A stretch of 64,000 nucleotides of DNA from Robbsia betulipollinis (GTDB lineage: Bacteria; Pseudomonadota; Gammaproteobacteria; Burkholderiales; Burkholderiaceae), in contig NZ_JAPMXC010000001.1 of the NCBI RefSeq assembly GCF_026624755.1, positions 2,616,367 through 2,680,366 on the forward strand, read 5' to 3'. The position numbers were made by a program, and so were the translations under genes. The notes under the pieces are model-generated. The model was not told the origin of the DNA, did not search any database, and saw only the letters and a list, made by a program, of their open reading frames with translations. Below, piece by piece: positions 9,655-18,438 of the stretch. Position 1 is the first letter of the stretch. Every line of letters begins with the position of its first letter.

Positions 9655-10751
9655 ATCAAAGCCTGCATGCGGTTCGACGCTTCCTGACCGATCTGCAGCA
9701 TCCCCATCACCGTAAACAGGATGAATCCCCCGACGCCCACCAGCAGGACGTTGCGCAATACCACCGACCGCCGCGAGAGGGTCTCCGCCAGTTCCTCGAT
9801 CGTCGTCATGCCGATCTTGCGCAGACCTTGCTCGAAATTGCTGCGTTCCGCGTATTCGATGACACGGTCGAAAATCTCGTCGGAGAACAGGCCCGTGTCC
9901 ATCGCCAGCAGCATGCTGCGGCTGCTGCGCAGCGACAGCCGCATGCGCGCGAGATGCTGCCGCAGCCAGGGCGACGCATTGGCGGAAAGCAGGGCGACGG
10001 CGTCGTAGGTCGAGGTATTGGCCGCGGTCAGCGCGGCGAGCGAGACCAGGAATTCGCTTGAACGCAAATCCCGATAGATCGAGTACGGCGGGAAGCGGTC
10101 GAGTTTCGCGCGCAGCCGCCCGGTCCAGCGCGGCAGCGAATGGAAGAACGCCAGCGCGAGCAGCGCCGGCGCGCCATAGACCACTGTCCAGTAGCGCGCG
10201 ACGAAAAGCGAGACGTCATGCAGCGCGCGCCCGACCGGCGGCATGTGCTCCACGGCGATGATCTGCACCATGATCGGCATCATGCCGAGCGCCACGCCGA
10301 TCTGCACGCCCATCATCAGCACGAACAGAAACACCGGCAGCGCCACCGCGAGCATGACGGCCGTGCGGTTCCGCGCGCGGATCGCGATGACCTTCGCGAG
10401 GAAGCGCAAGGCCGCGGGAAGGTCCGCCTTTTCGCCGGCAGCCACGATCATCAGATCGTCATCCGGGACGGTTCCATGCCATGCCTTGCGCAAACTTCCG
10501 GCACCGGTCCGGTCGCGCCACAGCGCATAGAGCGGTGCCATCGGATCCTTGCGTTGCACGGCGCGGGCATGCTTGCGGGAAAACAGATCGAAGGGGTTGG
10601 CGCCGTCTTCGAGCGCGTCGGCGAAGTCGCCATAGAATTTGGCGCGGCGTTTGTGAAAGCGCCGAACCGCCGCACGCAAACCTCGGTACGCCGCGCCGCG
10701 CGGCAGCACGGCGGCGCGCGCGCGGATGGCGCGTAGCCGCTGCATCAGCAT
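9651..10751 (-). CDS. pilR: PilR, GspF-type inner-membrane platform protein of the type IVb pilus
   Basis: A 366-residue polytopic membrane protein. Membrane helices are evident around residues 145-170 (VMLAVALPVFLFVLMMGVQIG), 195-220 and at the C-terminus (NVLLVGVGGFILFTVMGML). Short GspF-like helical domains lie between them. GspF/PilC/PilR proteins form the inner-membrane base that couples the assembly ATPase to pilin insertion. The gene overlaps pilQ by seven bases upstream and pilV by four downstream, so the three are one transcription unit. Length matches PilR of R64-type systems. Confidence 0.85.
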   Translation of the reverse strand: MLMQRLRAIRARAAVLPRGAAYRGLRAAVRRFHKRRAKFYGDFADALEDGANPFDLFSRKHARAVQRKDPMAPLYALWRDRTGAGSLRKAWHGTVPDDDLMIVAAGEKADLPAALRFLAKVIAIRARNRTAVMLAVALPVFLFVLMMGVQIGVALGMMPIMVQIIAVEHMPPVGRALHDVSLFVARYWTVVYGAPALLALAFFHSLPRWTGRLRAKLDRFPPYSIYRDLRSSEFLVSLAALTAANTSTYDAVALLSANASPWLRQHLARMRLSLRSSRSMLLAMDTGLFSDEIFDRVIEYAERSNFEQGLRKIGMTTIEELAETLSRRSVVLRNVLLVGVGGFILFTVMGMLQIGQEASNRMQALM

Positions 10752-12514
10752 GACGCACCTCGCGGCGCGGCGGCAGGACGCGCCACGCGCCGTTCCTCCA
10801 TCAGTTTGCGCAATGGATAGAATGCCGCTTCGACGTCACACGGATCCACCCGCCCGATCGACATCTTGTACAGCGCATGTTCCATCGCGGTTTTACCGCT
10901 CATTCGCGCACTGTCCAGGCAGGCGTCGGACAGCATGCGCCAACGGTTTTCAAGATCCCAGAAGCGTCGCTCCGCGATCAGCGGCAGCATCGCCTCGTCG
11001 ATCTCGCAGACCTCCGCGGCGACGGTCTGGCGCCGCGTGCCCAGGTACTTGCAGTAAGAACAGCCCGGCCCGGCGACCTGCACGCTCTGCAACGCGAACC
11101 CGAGCTCGCACAGGATCGCGCAACGCGCGTCGTCGAGGTGGCTGCGCGCCGGACGGCGACACCGATCGCACAATTCCGGCAGCAGTTTCTGATACACGAG
11201 CGCGACCAGGAAGCGGGGCGCCGCGATCGCATGCAGGGGCATGCCGAGCTCCTCGCTGGTCAGGCGTTGCAGGATGCCGAAGCAACTCGATGCATGCACG
11301 GTGGACAGCACCTGATGGCCGGTTTCGGTCATCGCTTTCGCGAAACCACAGGTCTCGCGGTCACGGATTTCCCCCGGCATGATCTTGTCCGGGTCGCCTC
11401 GCAGGACGACGCGCGCCGCCGCGCCGAACGCGGATTCGCCGCCGGCCTCGGCACGGCGCTGGATGGGGATCTGCGTCACGTGCGGCTGGATGTATTCGAC
11501 CGGATCCTCGATCGAATAGAATTTCTTGCCCGCCGCGCGTTCATAGCCCATCAGTGTGCGCAGGGTCGTCGACTTGCCCGAGCCGGTTTCCCCGGCGATG
11601 ATCAACAGGCCCGGCGAGCGCAGCACGGCGTTTTCGAGGATGGTGATCTGGTCCGGGGCGTAGCCCAGATCCGCGAGTGTCATCACATCGGTGTCTCGCG
11701 CTTCGTTGAGCAGGATCCGCAACACCACGTCGAGGCCGCGATTCTCCCGCACGCTTTGAAAACGCAGCTGATACCGGCGGCCCCGGATCGTCACGGGCAC
11801 GGAACAGCTCTGGTGCTGATGCTCGTCGAAGTGGTTGTGGCTGCGGCTGCTGAAATCGGCGCGCGAGTTGTAGGCGGCGGTCACCGCGTCGAGCATCGCG
11901 ACGTGATCCGATAACAGCGGCGACGTCTCGCGGCCGCTGCGCATCTTGCCATGCACGCGAAAGCGTACGGCGACGTCCTTGCCCTCGCGAAATTCGAGAT
12001 GGATGTCGGAGGCGTCGAGTTCCAGTGCGGTCTCGAGCAGCAGGTTGAAATTGCGGTGCGCGCCGGTGCGCTGCTCGATCACCCTGGCGGCCACCGCCGT
12101 ATCCTGCTGCAGCCGGGAATGGGCGAGGAGCAGCGTTTCCATGTCGCCGATGTAGAGGCCTTCGCGTCGCAGCTTGCGACTGGAACGCAGCGCGCTGTCG
12201 AACCGTTCGAGCAGGTCCGATGGCCCGATGCGCTGGAACGCCTGTTCGTCGATCAGCAGTAGATAGCGCATCGTGGCGCGCGACACGAGCACCAGCGATT
12301 GATCTTCGTACCCTGGGAGGACGAGGTCGACCTCCAGCCGCCAATGGTGCTTGCGCAGTGTCTCCACCGACAACTGCCTGATCGGCAGCGCCGCCGTCGT
12401 GGGCACCGCGGTGGACATCGCGTCGGCGCGCGTGGTCCCGTGCGGCCGCGCCGTCCTTCCGGGACGGCAACGCGTCAGGAAAGAGCGGAGGGACGTGCGC
12501 ATGGGATGCGTCAC
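10745..12514 (-). CDS. pilQ: PilQ, assembly ATPase of the type IVb pilus (GspE/PulE family)
   Basis: A GspE-family secretion ATPase that powers pilus extension. It shows a Walker A motif (GETGSGKST), an Asp box region (IEDPVEYIQPHVTQIPI) and a Walker B-type segment (VLRGDPDKIMPGEIRD). A His box follows (GHQVLSTVHAS), and a C-terminal Cys cluster (CDRCRR ... CSYCKYLG) resembles the zinc finger of GspE. The GTG at 12514 overlaps the pilP stop (GTGA). An ATG at 12418 would give a more typical N-terminus (MSTAVPTTAALPIRQL), but neither has a clear ribosome site. No separate PilT retraction ATPase is nearby. Confidence 0.88.
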   Translation of the reverse strand: MTHPMRTSLRSFLTRCRPGRTARPHGTTRADAMSTAVPTTAALPIRQLSVETLRKHHWRLEVDLVLPGYEDQSLVLVSRATMRYLLLIDEQAFQRIGPSDLLERFDSALRSSRKLRREGLYIGDMETLLLAHSRLQQDTAVAARVIEQRTGAHRNFNLLLETALELDASDIHLEFREGKDVAVRFRVHGKMRSGRETSPLLSDHVAMLDAVTAAYNSRADFSSRSHNHFDEHQHQSCSVPVTIRGRRYQLRFQSVRENRGLDVVLRILLNEARDTDVMTLADLGYAPDQITILENAVLRSPGLLIIAGETGSGKSTTLRTLMGYERAAGKKFYSIEDPVEYIQPHVTQIPIQRRAEAGGESAFGAAARVVLRGDPDKIMPGEIRDRETCGFAKAMTETGHQVLSTVHASSCFGILQRLTSEELGMPLHAIAAPRFLVALVYQKLLPELCDRCRRPARSHLDDARCAILCELGFALQSVQVAGPGCSYCKYLGTRRQTVAAEVCEIDEAMLPLIAERRFWDLENRWRMLSDACLDSARMSGKTAMEHALYKMSIGRVDPCDVEAAFYPLRKLMEERRVARPAAAPRGASC

Positions 12515-12993
12515 CGGGTTTGCGCGCGATCGGTCGATGCCGTCGCCTGATGCGACGTCGCCTCGCTGGCAAGCAACAATTTCTCGCGCCGTCCGTCCTT
12601 GTCGATCTCCACGGCGTCGCTATCGATCGCGCGAACCGTCCAGCCCTTGACGATGTCGCCGCGTCGCACGTCCTTGCCGTAGCGTCCGTCGACCAGCAGA
12701 TAGGCGCTACGGGCCTTGCCTTCTGCCTGTGTGAACATCAGTTCGAGTCCGCTGCCGGGTGACGCCGCCCCGCGCGGATGGTCCTCCAGCTGGCGCCGCG
12801 CGAACGCGTCGACGCTCTCGCTCGCCGCTACCGCTTCCTGCGCGTCGGTCGCGCCTGCGTCGGCGGGCGATGCATCGGCGGGCGATGCATCGGCGGGCGA
12901 TGCGCCGGCGCACGGCGCGAAACCTATCGCCAGCGCGAACGGCAGCGCGAACCGCATCGCGCGCAGCGTGGCGTGAGCGGTCTTATTCGACAT
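12511..12993 (-). CDS. pilP: PilP, type IVb pilus biogenesis protein
   Basis: A 160-residue secreted protein with a signal peptide (residues 1-31, ending near CAGASP), an Asp/Ala/Pro linker, and a compact C-terminal domain. That domain (YGKDVRRGDIVKGWTVRAIDSDAVEI) resembles the beta domain of PilP/GspC-type proteins that bridge the inner-membrane complex and the secretin. A strong ribosome site (AGGAGA) precedes the ATG, which overlaps the end of pilO by 11 bases. The linker contains a perfect small tandem repeat, annotated separately. It is co-transcribed with pilN, pilO, pilQ and pilR. Confidence 0.8.
   Translation of the reverse strand: MSNKTAHATLRAMRFALPFALAIGFAPCAGASPADASPADASPADAGATDAQEAVAASESVDAFARRQLEDHPRGAASPGSGLELMFTQAEGKARSAYLLVDGRYGKDVRRGDIVKGWTVRAIDSDAVEIDKDGRREKLLLASEATSHQATASTDRAQTR
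12861..12905. repeat. 15-bp tandem repeat inside pilP
   Basis: Three units of CGGCGGGCGATGCAT lie at 12861-12875, 12876-12890 and 12891-12905 (the last ends in GCGC). Because the unit is 15 bp, it adds five residues (Ala-Ser-Pro-Ala-Asp) per copy to the PilP linker and keeps the frame. Copy-number change would lengthen or shorten the linker without breaking the protein. Confidence 0.85.
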
Positions 12994-14317
12994 AGAAGTC
13001 TCCTGCGGCGCGAAACCGCGGTGGCGTGGGATCGGTTTCGATCGTCATTTCGCGCACGCTCATATTTCCCGTCCTGCCGAGCAGGCCCGGCACCGAGTCG
13101 ATGAAGGCGAGATGCCCCGACACCGCCCACTCGCCCTTGGCGGGAACCGGCACCGATGCGGGCAGGGCGACGTCGGATGGCATCGCCACGATCGGGCTCG
13201 TCGGTCCCAGTTCCATCGCGAGGCCGGCGTCGCGCAACCGTTGCGCGCGGGAATTGGCGATGCGATAAAAGTCCTCGCGCTTTTGCAGCGCGAGTGAAGC
13301 CGGTGCGGCGGCCGATGTGTCGTCATGCCATGCGATGTGCTCGGCTGCGCGATCGAAATCGTCCTCGCACGGCTGCGCCGCCGGGCGGACGTCGAGCAGA
13401 TCCTCCAGCGTCCCGCCCGGATGCCGTCGCCACAGGATCGAACAGGTGTCATCCACGCACCGCATCTCGGCCAGGCGCCACCGTGCCGCGTCGATCGGCA
13501 GGTCGCGCAGCAGCGCGACCATGCGCGCGGCATGTGCCCGACCCGGCGCCTTGCGTGCCTGTGCCATCGCATGCGCGACACGCTGCCGATGCAGCGCGAC
13601 GGCATCGGTTGGCAGCGCGGCCCGCGGCGCCGCGGGAGACGGGGGCCGGCGCCATAACCGCGTGGCGATGCCGGCGCTCACCCCGACGAGCGCGAGCGCG
13701 AGTACGCCGCCGCCGGCGGCCAGTACCTGCGTGCGCCGCGCGCGCAGCGTGACGGTGCGGCGGGCGAAACGTGTGTGCTGCCGAACGATGCGATACCTGT
13801 TCCGTTCCGTGTCGGACAGCGTCGCGCCGCTTGGTAGCGGCATCGGTTCGGCGACCGTTCCCGGAACCGAATGGGTGCCGCAAAGCCGGCAGTCGTCGTC
13901 GAGCGTCTCGATGAAGCGTTCGGCTTCGCGCAGCGCGCCCGGCAAGGGCAGAACCCGATCGATCTCGGGACGTCCGGCCTTCACGGCGATGAGGAGGGTA
14001 TCGTTTTCCCGCGCGTCCAGCGCGTGCAGGAAGACCAGCGGGCGCCCCGCGCTGCGGCCGGCGAGAATGCCCGCGAGCGCGTAGATCGCGGACGTCTCGG
14101 GATCGGCGCGTGCATCCTCGCGGCCCACGAGCCCCGCGGTTCGCAATCCGAGATCGTCGGTGATCACGACCACGCGATCCGCGTCGCGCCGCGCGCACAG
14201 GTCGCCGATCTCGCGCGCTTCCTTGTCGACGCCCAGCAGGTTTTCCCAGGTCAGTTCGACCATCAGGTCCCCACCGATGCCGCCGATGTCACCGATGTCG
14301 CTGACGTAACGGGCCAT
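12983..14317 (-). CDS. pilO: PilO-like pilin accessory protein of the type IVb pilus
   Basis: A 444-residue single-pass inner-membrane protein. The N-terminal ~190 residues form a cytoplasmic domain. They are followed by a basic patch (FARRTVTLRARRTQ), a membrane helix near residues 197-222 (VLAAGGGVLALALVGVSAGIA) and a periplasmic domain with three cysteines. This topology and the position between the secretin gene and pilP match PilO of R64-like clusters, which contributes to the inner-membrane alignment complex. It starts one base after the pilN stop. A short Gly-Asp-Ile repeat (DIGDIGGIGGD) near the start is unusual; an alternative start at the Met of MVELTWENLL (residue 19) is possible. 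Confidence 0.8.
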   Translation of the reverse strand: MARYVSDIGDIGGIGGDLMVELTWENLLGVDKEAREIGDLCARRDADRVVVITDDLGLRTAGLVGREDARADPETSAIYALAGILAGRSAGRPLVFLHALDARENDTLLIAVKAGRPEIDRVLPLPGALREAERFIETLDDDCRLCGTHSVPGTVAEPMPLPSGATLSDTERNRYRIVRQHTRFARRTVTLRARRTQVLAAGGGVLALALVGVSAGIATRLWRRPPSPAAPRAALPTDAVALHRQRVAHAMAQARKAPGRAHAARMVALLRDLPIDAARWRLAEMRCVDDTCSILWRRHPGGTLEDLLDVRPAAQPCEDDFDRAAEHIAWHDDTSAAAPASLALQKREDFYRIANSRAQRLRDAGLAMELGPTSPIVAMPSDVALPASVPVPAKGEWAVSGHLAFIDSVPGLLGRTGNMSVREMTIETDPTPPRFRAAGDFYVE

Positions 14318-14318
14318 G

Positions 14319-15962
14319 TCACACGCCCTCGATCAACTGCGGAGTGATCAGGATGACGAATTCCTCCTGTTGCTTCGCGGTTGTGGCGTGACCGGTCAGG
14401 AGGCTGAACAGGCCCCGGCGCTGATTGTCGTTGTCGTCGCGCCGAAACCCCGTGAGCAACAGGGTATCGCCCGACTTCAGCGATGCACGTTGCAGGGTCT
14501 GGATGGCCGAGGTCTCCGGCGTCGTGATGCTGCTGTTCGCCCCTGTCGGCCCGAATGCCGCCTTGCCCTTGCTGATCAGGCTCGACAGATTCAGCTGTAC
14601 CTGGAGCATGACGCTGCGGTTATCGAGCAGCGTCGGCATCAGATTCATGATGAAACCGGTGGTCAGGTTCGCCGGCTCCGCCGAGTACAGGCGGTCGCCG
14701 CCGCTGGAAGCCATGCTTTGACTGACGCTGATCTTCGACAGATAGGTCAGGTTGTTCGTGACCGCGAGCGGGGCGGGCTGATTGTTGAGCGTGACGATCG
14801 CGGTGTCGACGACGGTCGTGACGTCGCCCTGTTCCTGGAGCGCGGCCACCAGGAAGCGGCTGTTCCTCCAGGGTCCGCTCGACGCCGAGATCAGCGCGCC
14901 GCGCAGGGCCGCGCCGTCGGGGTTGCCGGCCCCGATCGCGGCATTGACGCCACCGGCCTGGAAGGCGAGGCTCCAGTCGATGCCACTTTGCGACGCCTGT
15001 TTGAGCTTGACCGAGAACACCTGCACCCGAAGGCTGACCTGGCGGCCCAGAACGGCGTTCTCGCGCTCGACGAAACGACGAATGCGGTCGATGACGTCGG
15101 CGGTATCGGTGACGGTCACCGAATTGGTCGCGATCGAGGCGCTGACTCGCCCGGCGGGCGACAGCATCGACTGAATCGCCGTATTGGCTTCCTCCCAGAA
15201 GTTCAGGTTCGTTCCCATGCCGACCAGCGACGTACCGCCGAAATTCATCTGCATCGAACCGGCTTCGCCGGCATTCCGGCCGCTCCCGCTCCCGCCTTCG
15301 CCGGTCGTCTTGACCTGACTGCCCACCGAGGACGCGAAGACCGAGGTCCCCGGCATCGACGCGATCTGGAAGGTGCGCGTCTTGTAACGGGCGAAGACGA
15401 CGCTGCCGTCGCGATAGGTCCAATAGGTGCCGGAGCGATTGGCCAATGCGTCGAGCAGGCCCCGCAACGTACCGGCGTAATTGAGCTGGACGCGCGCTTC
15501 GCCGACATCGGCCTTTCCATCCACCGAGGCGCGTAGCGCGCCGCCGTGGTGCGGCGGCCGGCCCGTCGGTGGCGGGGTAGGGTGAGTCGCGAGCGTGTCG
15601 GGCGCGACATGGATGGCGATACCTTGTCCGGCCGCGATTTTTTCCAGGATCAGCGACAGCGGCAAGCCGCGTCCCGAATGGAAACTGGCCGGCCGGTGGA
15701 ACCGCGCGGGAATGACGTCGGTTTCCTCGATGGGAATCGAGCGTCGCGCGAGCCAGGCGCCGTCTTCCTCCACCAGCGGGGCCAGCAATTGCCGCGCACT
15801 GTCGGCATTGACCCGCGCCGCGTCGATGTCGGACCTGACGGCATCGACGCGGGCCTTGCCCTCTTCGACGGTTCTCAGGTTCTGGCAGGCCGAGAGCAAT
15901 GCGACCGTGCCGCCCAGCAGCATGGTCTTCCATGTCATTCGAAGGGGGTCAGCGTGTCGCAT
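14319..15962 (-). CDS. pilN: PilN, lipoprotein secretin of the type IVb pilus
   Basis: A 547-residue outer-membrane secretin that forms the channel for the pilus. The signal peptide ends in a lipobox (ALLSAC, Cys26), as in R64 PilN, TcpC and BfpB. N-domains span roughly residues 95-320. The C-terminal secretin domain contains VTVTDTADVIDRIRRFV, VNAAIGAGNPDG and the conserved closing motif LKSGDTLLLTGF near residue 500. I kept the ATG at 15962 because GTGAGGA lies just upstream; the ATG at 15938 would also preserve the signal peptide. The start overlaps the TcpQ-like gene by 14 bases. Confidence 0.9.
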   Translation of the reverse strand: MRHADPLRMTWKTMLLGGTVALLSACQNLRTVEEGKARVDAVRSDIDAARVNADSARQLLAPLVEEDGAWLARRSIPIEETDVIPARFHRPASFHSGRGLPLSLILEKIAAGQGIAIHVAPDTLATHPTPPPTGRPPHHGGALRASVDGKADVGEARVQLNYAGTLRGLLDALANRSGTYWTYRDGSVVFARYKTRTFQIASMPGTSVFASSVGSQVKTTGEGGSGSGRNAGEAGSMQMNFGGTSLVGMGTNLNFWEEANTAIQSMLSPAGRVSASIATNSVTVTDTADVIDRIRRFVERENAVLGRQVSLRVQVFSVKLKQASQSGIDWSLAFQAGGVNAAIGAGNPDGAALRGALISASSGPWRNSRFLVAALQEQGDVTTVVDTAIVTLNNQPAPLAVTNNLTYLSKISVSQSMASSGGDRLYSAEPANLTTGFIMNLMPTLLDNRSVMLQVQLNLSSLISKGKAAFGPTGANSSITTPETSAIQTLQRASLKSGDTLLLTGFRRDDNDNQRRGLFSLLTGHATTAKQQEEFVILITPQLIEGV

Positions 15963-16419
15963 GCACGATCCTCACGACTTTGTTGGCGCGGTAGATCTTC
16001 GCCCGCACCGGCGCATCGGTTTTGCGCAGCGAACCGACGACCGCTGCGATGATGTCGAGGAACGGTCCGTCGAAACGCGCGGGATGATCGATCGGGAAGT
16101 CGCGGTCGATTTCCCAGGCAAGCTCCCAGCCGTGATCCCGGGTGAATTCGGCGAGTACGGTGGAAAGTCGCGCTTCGCCGGAGCGCAGCATCAGCGTGAC
16201 GTCCGGTTCGGCGGTCGTGTCGTCCGGGACGCCGGCGGTTCCCATGCCGGCCGCCACATCCAATGCCCTATCCGCCGCCGCCGCCGATGGCGACGGCGGC
16301 GGCGACGCGTCGAAGGCGGCTTCCGGCAATGCCATGGCCGGGCCGACGCTTGTCAGCAAGGGGACTGCATAAAGGAGGGCGTAAGGGAGACGACGGATCG
16401 ATGGAAAGGTGATGCGCAT
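15949..16419 (-). CDS. TcpQ/PilL-like pilus biogenesis protein
   Basis: A 156-residue exported protein with a signal peptide (residues 1-31, ending MALPEA), an Ala/Ser/Pro linker and a C-terminal domain. That domain (LRSGEARLSTVLAEFTRDHGWELAWEI ... FDGPFLDIIAAVVGSL) has the pattern of the 'toxin co-regulated pilus biosynthesis protein Q' domain, also found at the C-terminus of PilL. Such proteins bind the lipoprotein secretin and help to place or stabilise it in the outer membrane. Its position immediately before and overlapping pilN supports that role. I leave the symbol blank because it could be named tcpQ or pilL. Confidence 0.78.
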   Translation of the reverse strand: MRITFPSIRRLPYALLYAVPLLTSVGPAMALPEAAFDASPPPSPSAAAADRALDVAAGMGTAGVPDDTTAEPDVTLMLRSGEARLSTVLAEFTRDHGWELAWEIDRDFPIDHPARFDGPFLDIIAAVVGSLRKTDAPVRAKIYRANKVVRIVHATR

Positions 16420-16440
16420 GCCGCAAACTCCGCCCGGGCG

Positions 16441-17073
16441 TCAAATGTCGATCGTGAAAATGATCTCCCGGCCGGCATCTTCGCCCTCGGCGGCCTGGCA
16501 GTTCGTCGAAATCGTCGTGTTGTCGAAGCGGGAATTCGTGCCGCGCTCGACGCTCTTGCCGGCAATCTTGATCGCCCGTGCGAGCGGCCCGACCTCGCGC
16601 ACCAGTTTTTGGCAGGAGGCGGATGTCGGCACCGAGAGCGTCACGGTGAGCGAACGCTGCTTCTCCACCTTCGTCACGATCACATCGCTGTTGAGCCGCC
16701 CCGCATACGTGATCGCCGTTCCGCTCACGTTCCCCTGGCCGAGCGGGTAGACGTCGAAGCCGTGCAGTACCGCGGCGGTGATCTCCGGCTCGGGATACAT
16801 CGCCGCGTTGCCCTGGACCTGGGTTGCGAAGACGCGGATGTCGTCGGCCTGCTGACCCGTCTTGATCGAATCGATCAGCCGCGGCACGCCGACCAGCGCG
16901 CCGCTCATCAGCATGCCGATCAGCGCGACGACCAGCGCCAGCTGTATGAGGTCGAAACCGCGTTGCCGTTTGCGTGAACGTGTCGGCCGTGCGGTTCGGG
17001 AGCGATATTGTGTGGTCCTAAAGAAATGTCGCGTGCTGACGTCGGACTGCGAAGCGCGGATGAGATCGTTCAT
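16441..17073 (-). CDS. pilS: PilS-like type IVb major prepilin
   Basis: A 210-residue prepilin with a long (39-residue) basic leader, cleavage expected at RKRQRG/FDLIQLAL, and a hydrophobic pilin helix (LALVVALIGMLMSGALVGV). The C-terminal half has two cysteines (TSASCQKL and STNCQA) able to make the disulfide loop typical of type IV pilins. Mature length is about 171 residues, usual for type IVb. The fifth mature residue is Gln (CAG) where nearly all major pilins have Glu. It is the first gene of the leftward pil operon, so the pilin is expressed ahead of its assembly machine, a different order from R64 where pilS is internal. Confidence 0.85.
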   Translation of the reverse strand: MNDLIRASQSDVSTRHFFRTTQYRSRTARPTRSRKRQRGFDLIQLALVVALIGMLMSGALVGVPRLIDSIKTGQQADDIRVFATQVQGNAAMYPEPEITAAVLHGFDVYPLGQGNVSGTAITYAGRLNSDVIVTKVEKQRSLTVTLSVPTSASCQKLVREVGPLARAIKIAGKSVERGTNSRFDNTTISTNCQAAEGEDAGREIIFTIDI

Positions 17074-17358
17074 GATGGGTCGGGCGGTCGGTCGGGCCGG
17101 GTCGCATTGATAGGGACGGGAGGGACGTCAGCGCGTCCGAAAAGCCTGTGTCAGGCGACTGAGATGCCACTATAGGGGCGGCATCTCCCGAAAGCCATAG
17201 GGCAAGTCTGAACGCCTGCATTGCTGCCCATGACGAAAGCACGCGATGCCCGCGCGTCGATGGTTTACAGTGGGGGTCGTCCCCTGTCCGGGCCCTGGCG
17301 TCTTTCGCGCGCGACAGCATGCGCGGCGGTCGGGCCGGACGCCACCCGCGGAGAAATG
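17074..17358. other. intergenic region between pil operon and a small divergent gene
   Basis: About 285 bases lie between the pilS start (leftward) and the start of the small rightward gene at 17359. The stretch should carry the promoters of both. I cannot point to a convincing -35/-10 pair; the only A/T-richer part is near 17168-17210 and 17250-17275. No RNA gene or repeat is recognised. Confidence 0.4.
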
Positions 17359-17622
17359 ATGCGTTCCACACGCGCAACCGCCGCCATCGAGCGGCTCAAG
17401 GTACGTTCCGGCCATCCGCGCTATGCGATGGTCATGGTCAGCGGGGGTTTGTTCTATCTGGTCGACCGCGCCCAGGGCGACGCGGCATTGTCGCCGCGCC
17501 TGCCGCTGGACGATTTCGTGACCTTCGTGAATGCGTTCGGCCCGGCCCGGCCGGTGCGGCGCAGCAAACTGGACGACGCGTTCGAAGCGCAATTGCGCCG
17601 AACCCGGCCGGAAGAAAGCTAG
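17359..17622 (+). CDS. small conserved-looking hypothetical protein
   Basis: An 87-residue soluble protein, basic at both ends, without signal peptide or membrane helix. GGAG lies six bases before the ATG at 17359, while the adjacent ATG at 17356 is too close to it. The central part (GHPRYAMVMVSGGLFYLVDRAQGD) looks like a small beta sheet followed by a helix (LPLDDFVTFVNAFGP). I do not recognise a family. It stands alone between the divergent pil operon and a convergent envelope gene, so context does not suggest a function. Confidence 0.55.
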   Translation: MRSTRATAAIERLKVRSGHPRYAMVMVSGGLFYLVDRAQGDAALSPRLPLDDFVTFVNAFGPARPVRRSKLDDAFEAQLRRTRPEES

Positions 17623-17697
17623 GGGAAAACCGAACCGGCCGGCATCGGGCCGACCCTGGCGTGGCGCCGGACCGGGCCCGCGGCGCTCAACCCGCGC

Positions 17698-18333
17698 TCA
17701 ACCCGCGCGTAGCGCGCCGTGCACGATATGCACGCGTTCGCCTTGCGACACGGGCGGCGGGTTGGCATAGTTGAAACTGTGATACGTGCCGTCTTCCATC
17801 CGCACGTTCACGCGGAACGACGTCGTGCTGCGCACGTGCCGCTCGACGCTGTTGCCGGCCAGACCGCCGCCGAGCGCGCCGAGGATCGTCGTCGCGGTGC
17901 GGCCGTTACCGCCGCCGAACGAATGGCCGACCAGACCGCCGGCAATCGCGCCGCCCGCTGCGCCCAGGCCCGTGCCATGGCCTTCGGTCTTGTACTGGGA
18001 GACGGAAGTCACCACGCCGCACGTGTGACAGAACGCGGGGCGGGGCGGCGGCGGCGGAGCCGGCCGGTAGTCGGGCCGCGGCGCCTCGTTCTGAGCCAAC
18101 TGCATCGGCGCGGGGGCGGCCGCCGGGGCGACCGGCGTGGGCGCGAGCGGCACCGCGGCGAGCGGCGCGGGCGCCGCGACCGGCGGCGGCGAATTCTGCG
18201 CACCCGCGTGCGGCAGTATCCCGGTCATGGCGGCGACACCCACGCCGCATGCCACGATCACCGCGCCCGCGGCACCCGCCATCAGCGGATGAATCCGCGA
18301 GCGGCCATTGCCGTTTGATTTGACTGGTTCCAT
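17698..18333 (-). CDS. glycine-zipper 2TM-domain envelope protein
   Basis: A 211-residue protein with an N-terminal membrane helix (residues 17-38, AGAAGAVIVACGVGVAAMTG) and a long Pro/Ala linker. A glycine zipper follows at about residues 125-165 (GTGLGAAGGAIAGGLVGHSFGGG ... ILGALGGGLAGNSVE, given here in two parts of the repeat). The C-terminal beta segment (SFRVNVRMEDGTYHSFNY) is typical of the SlyB/PcP-like 'glycine zipper 2TM' family. A CHTC motif precedes the zipper. Such proteins sit in the envelope, and their role is mostly structural or stress-related. lysS lies downstream on the same strand, with 100+ bases and a likely promoter between. Confidence 0.75.
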   Translation of the reverse strand: MEPVKSNGNGRSRIHPLMAGAAGAVIVACGVGVAAMTGILPHAGAQNSPPPVAAPAPLAAVPLAPTPVAPAAAPAPMQLAQNEAPRPDYRPAPPPPPRPAFCHTCGVVTSVSQYKTEGHGTGLGAAGGAIAGGLVGHSFGGGNGRTATTILGALGGGLAGNSVERHVRSTTSFRVNVRMEDGTYHSFNYANPPPVSQGERVHIVHGALRAG

Positions 18334-18438
18334 CTTCCACCTCCGTGCGCTTTACGCATTTTTATTGAGACTAGTGTCTGATATTAAAGGAAAGGCATGG
18401 GTGACAAGATGTAACGAGTTGTACCGGTCGCGCGGCGT

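Noticed and set aside
8305..9687. 460-codon plus-strand frame antisense to pilV
   Set aside because: The minus strand encodes a clear prepilin signal and is coupled to pilR by ATGA; the plus frame is low complexity.
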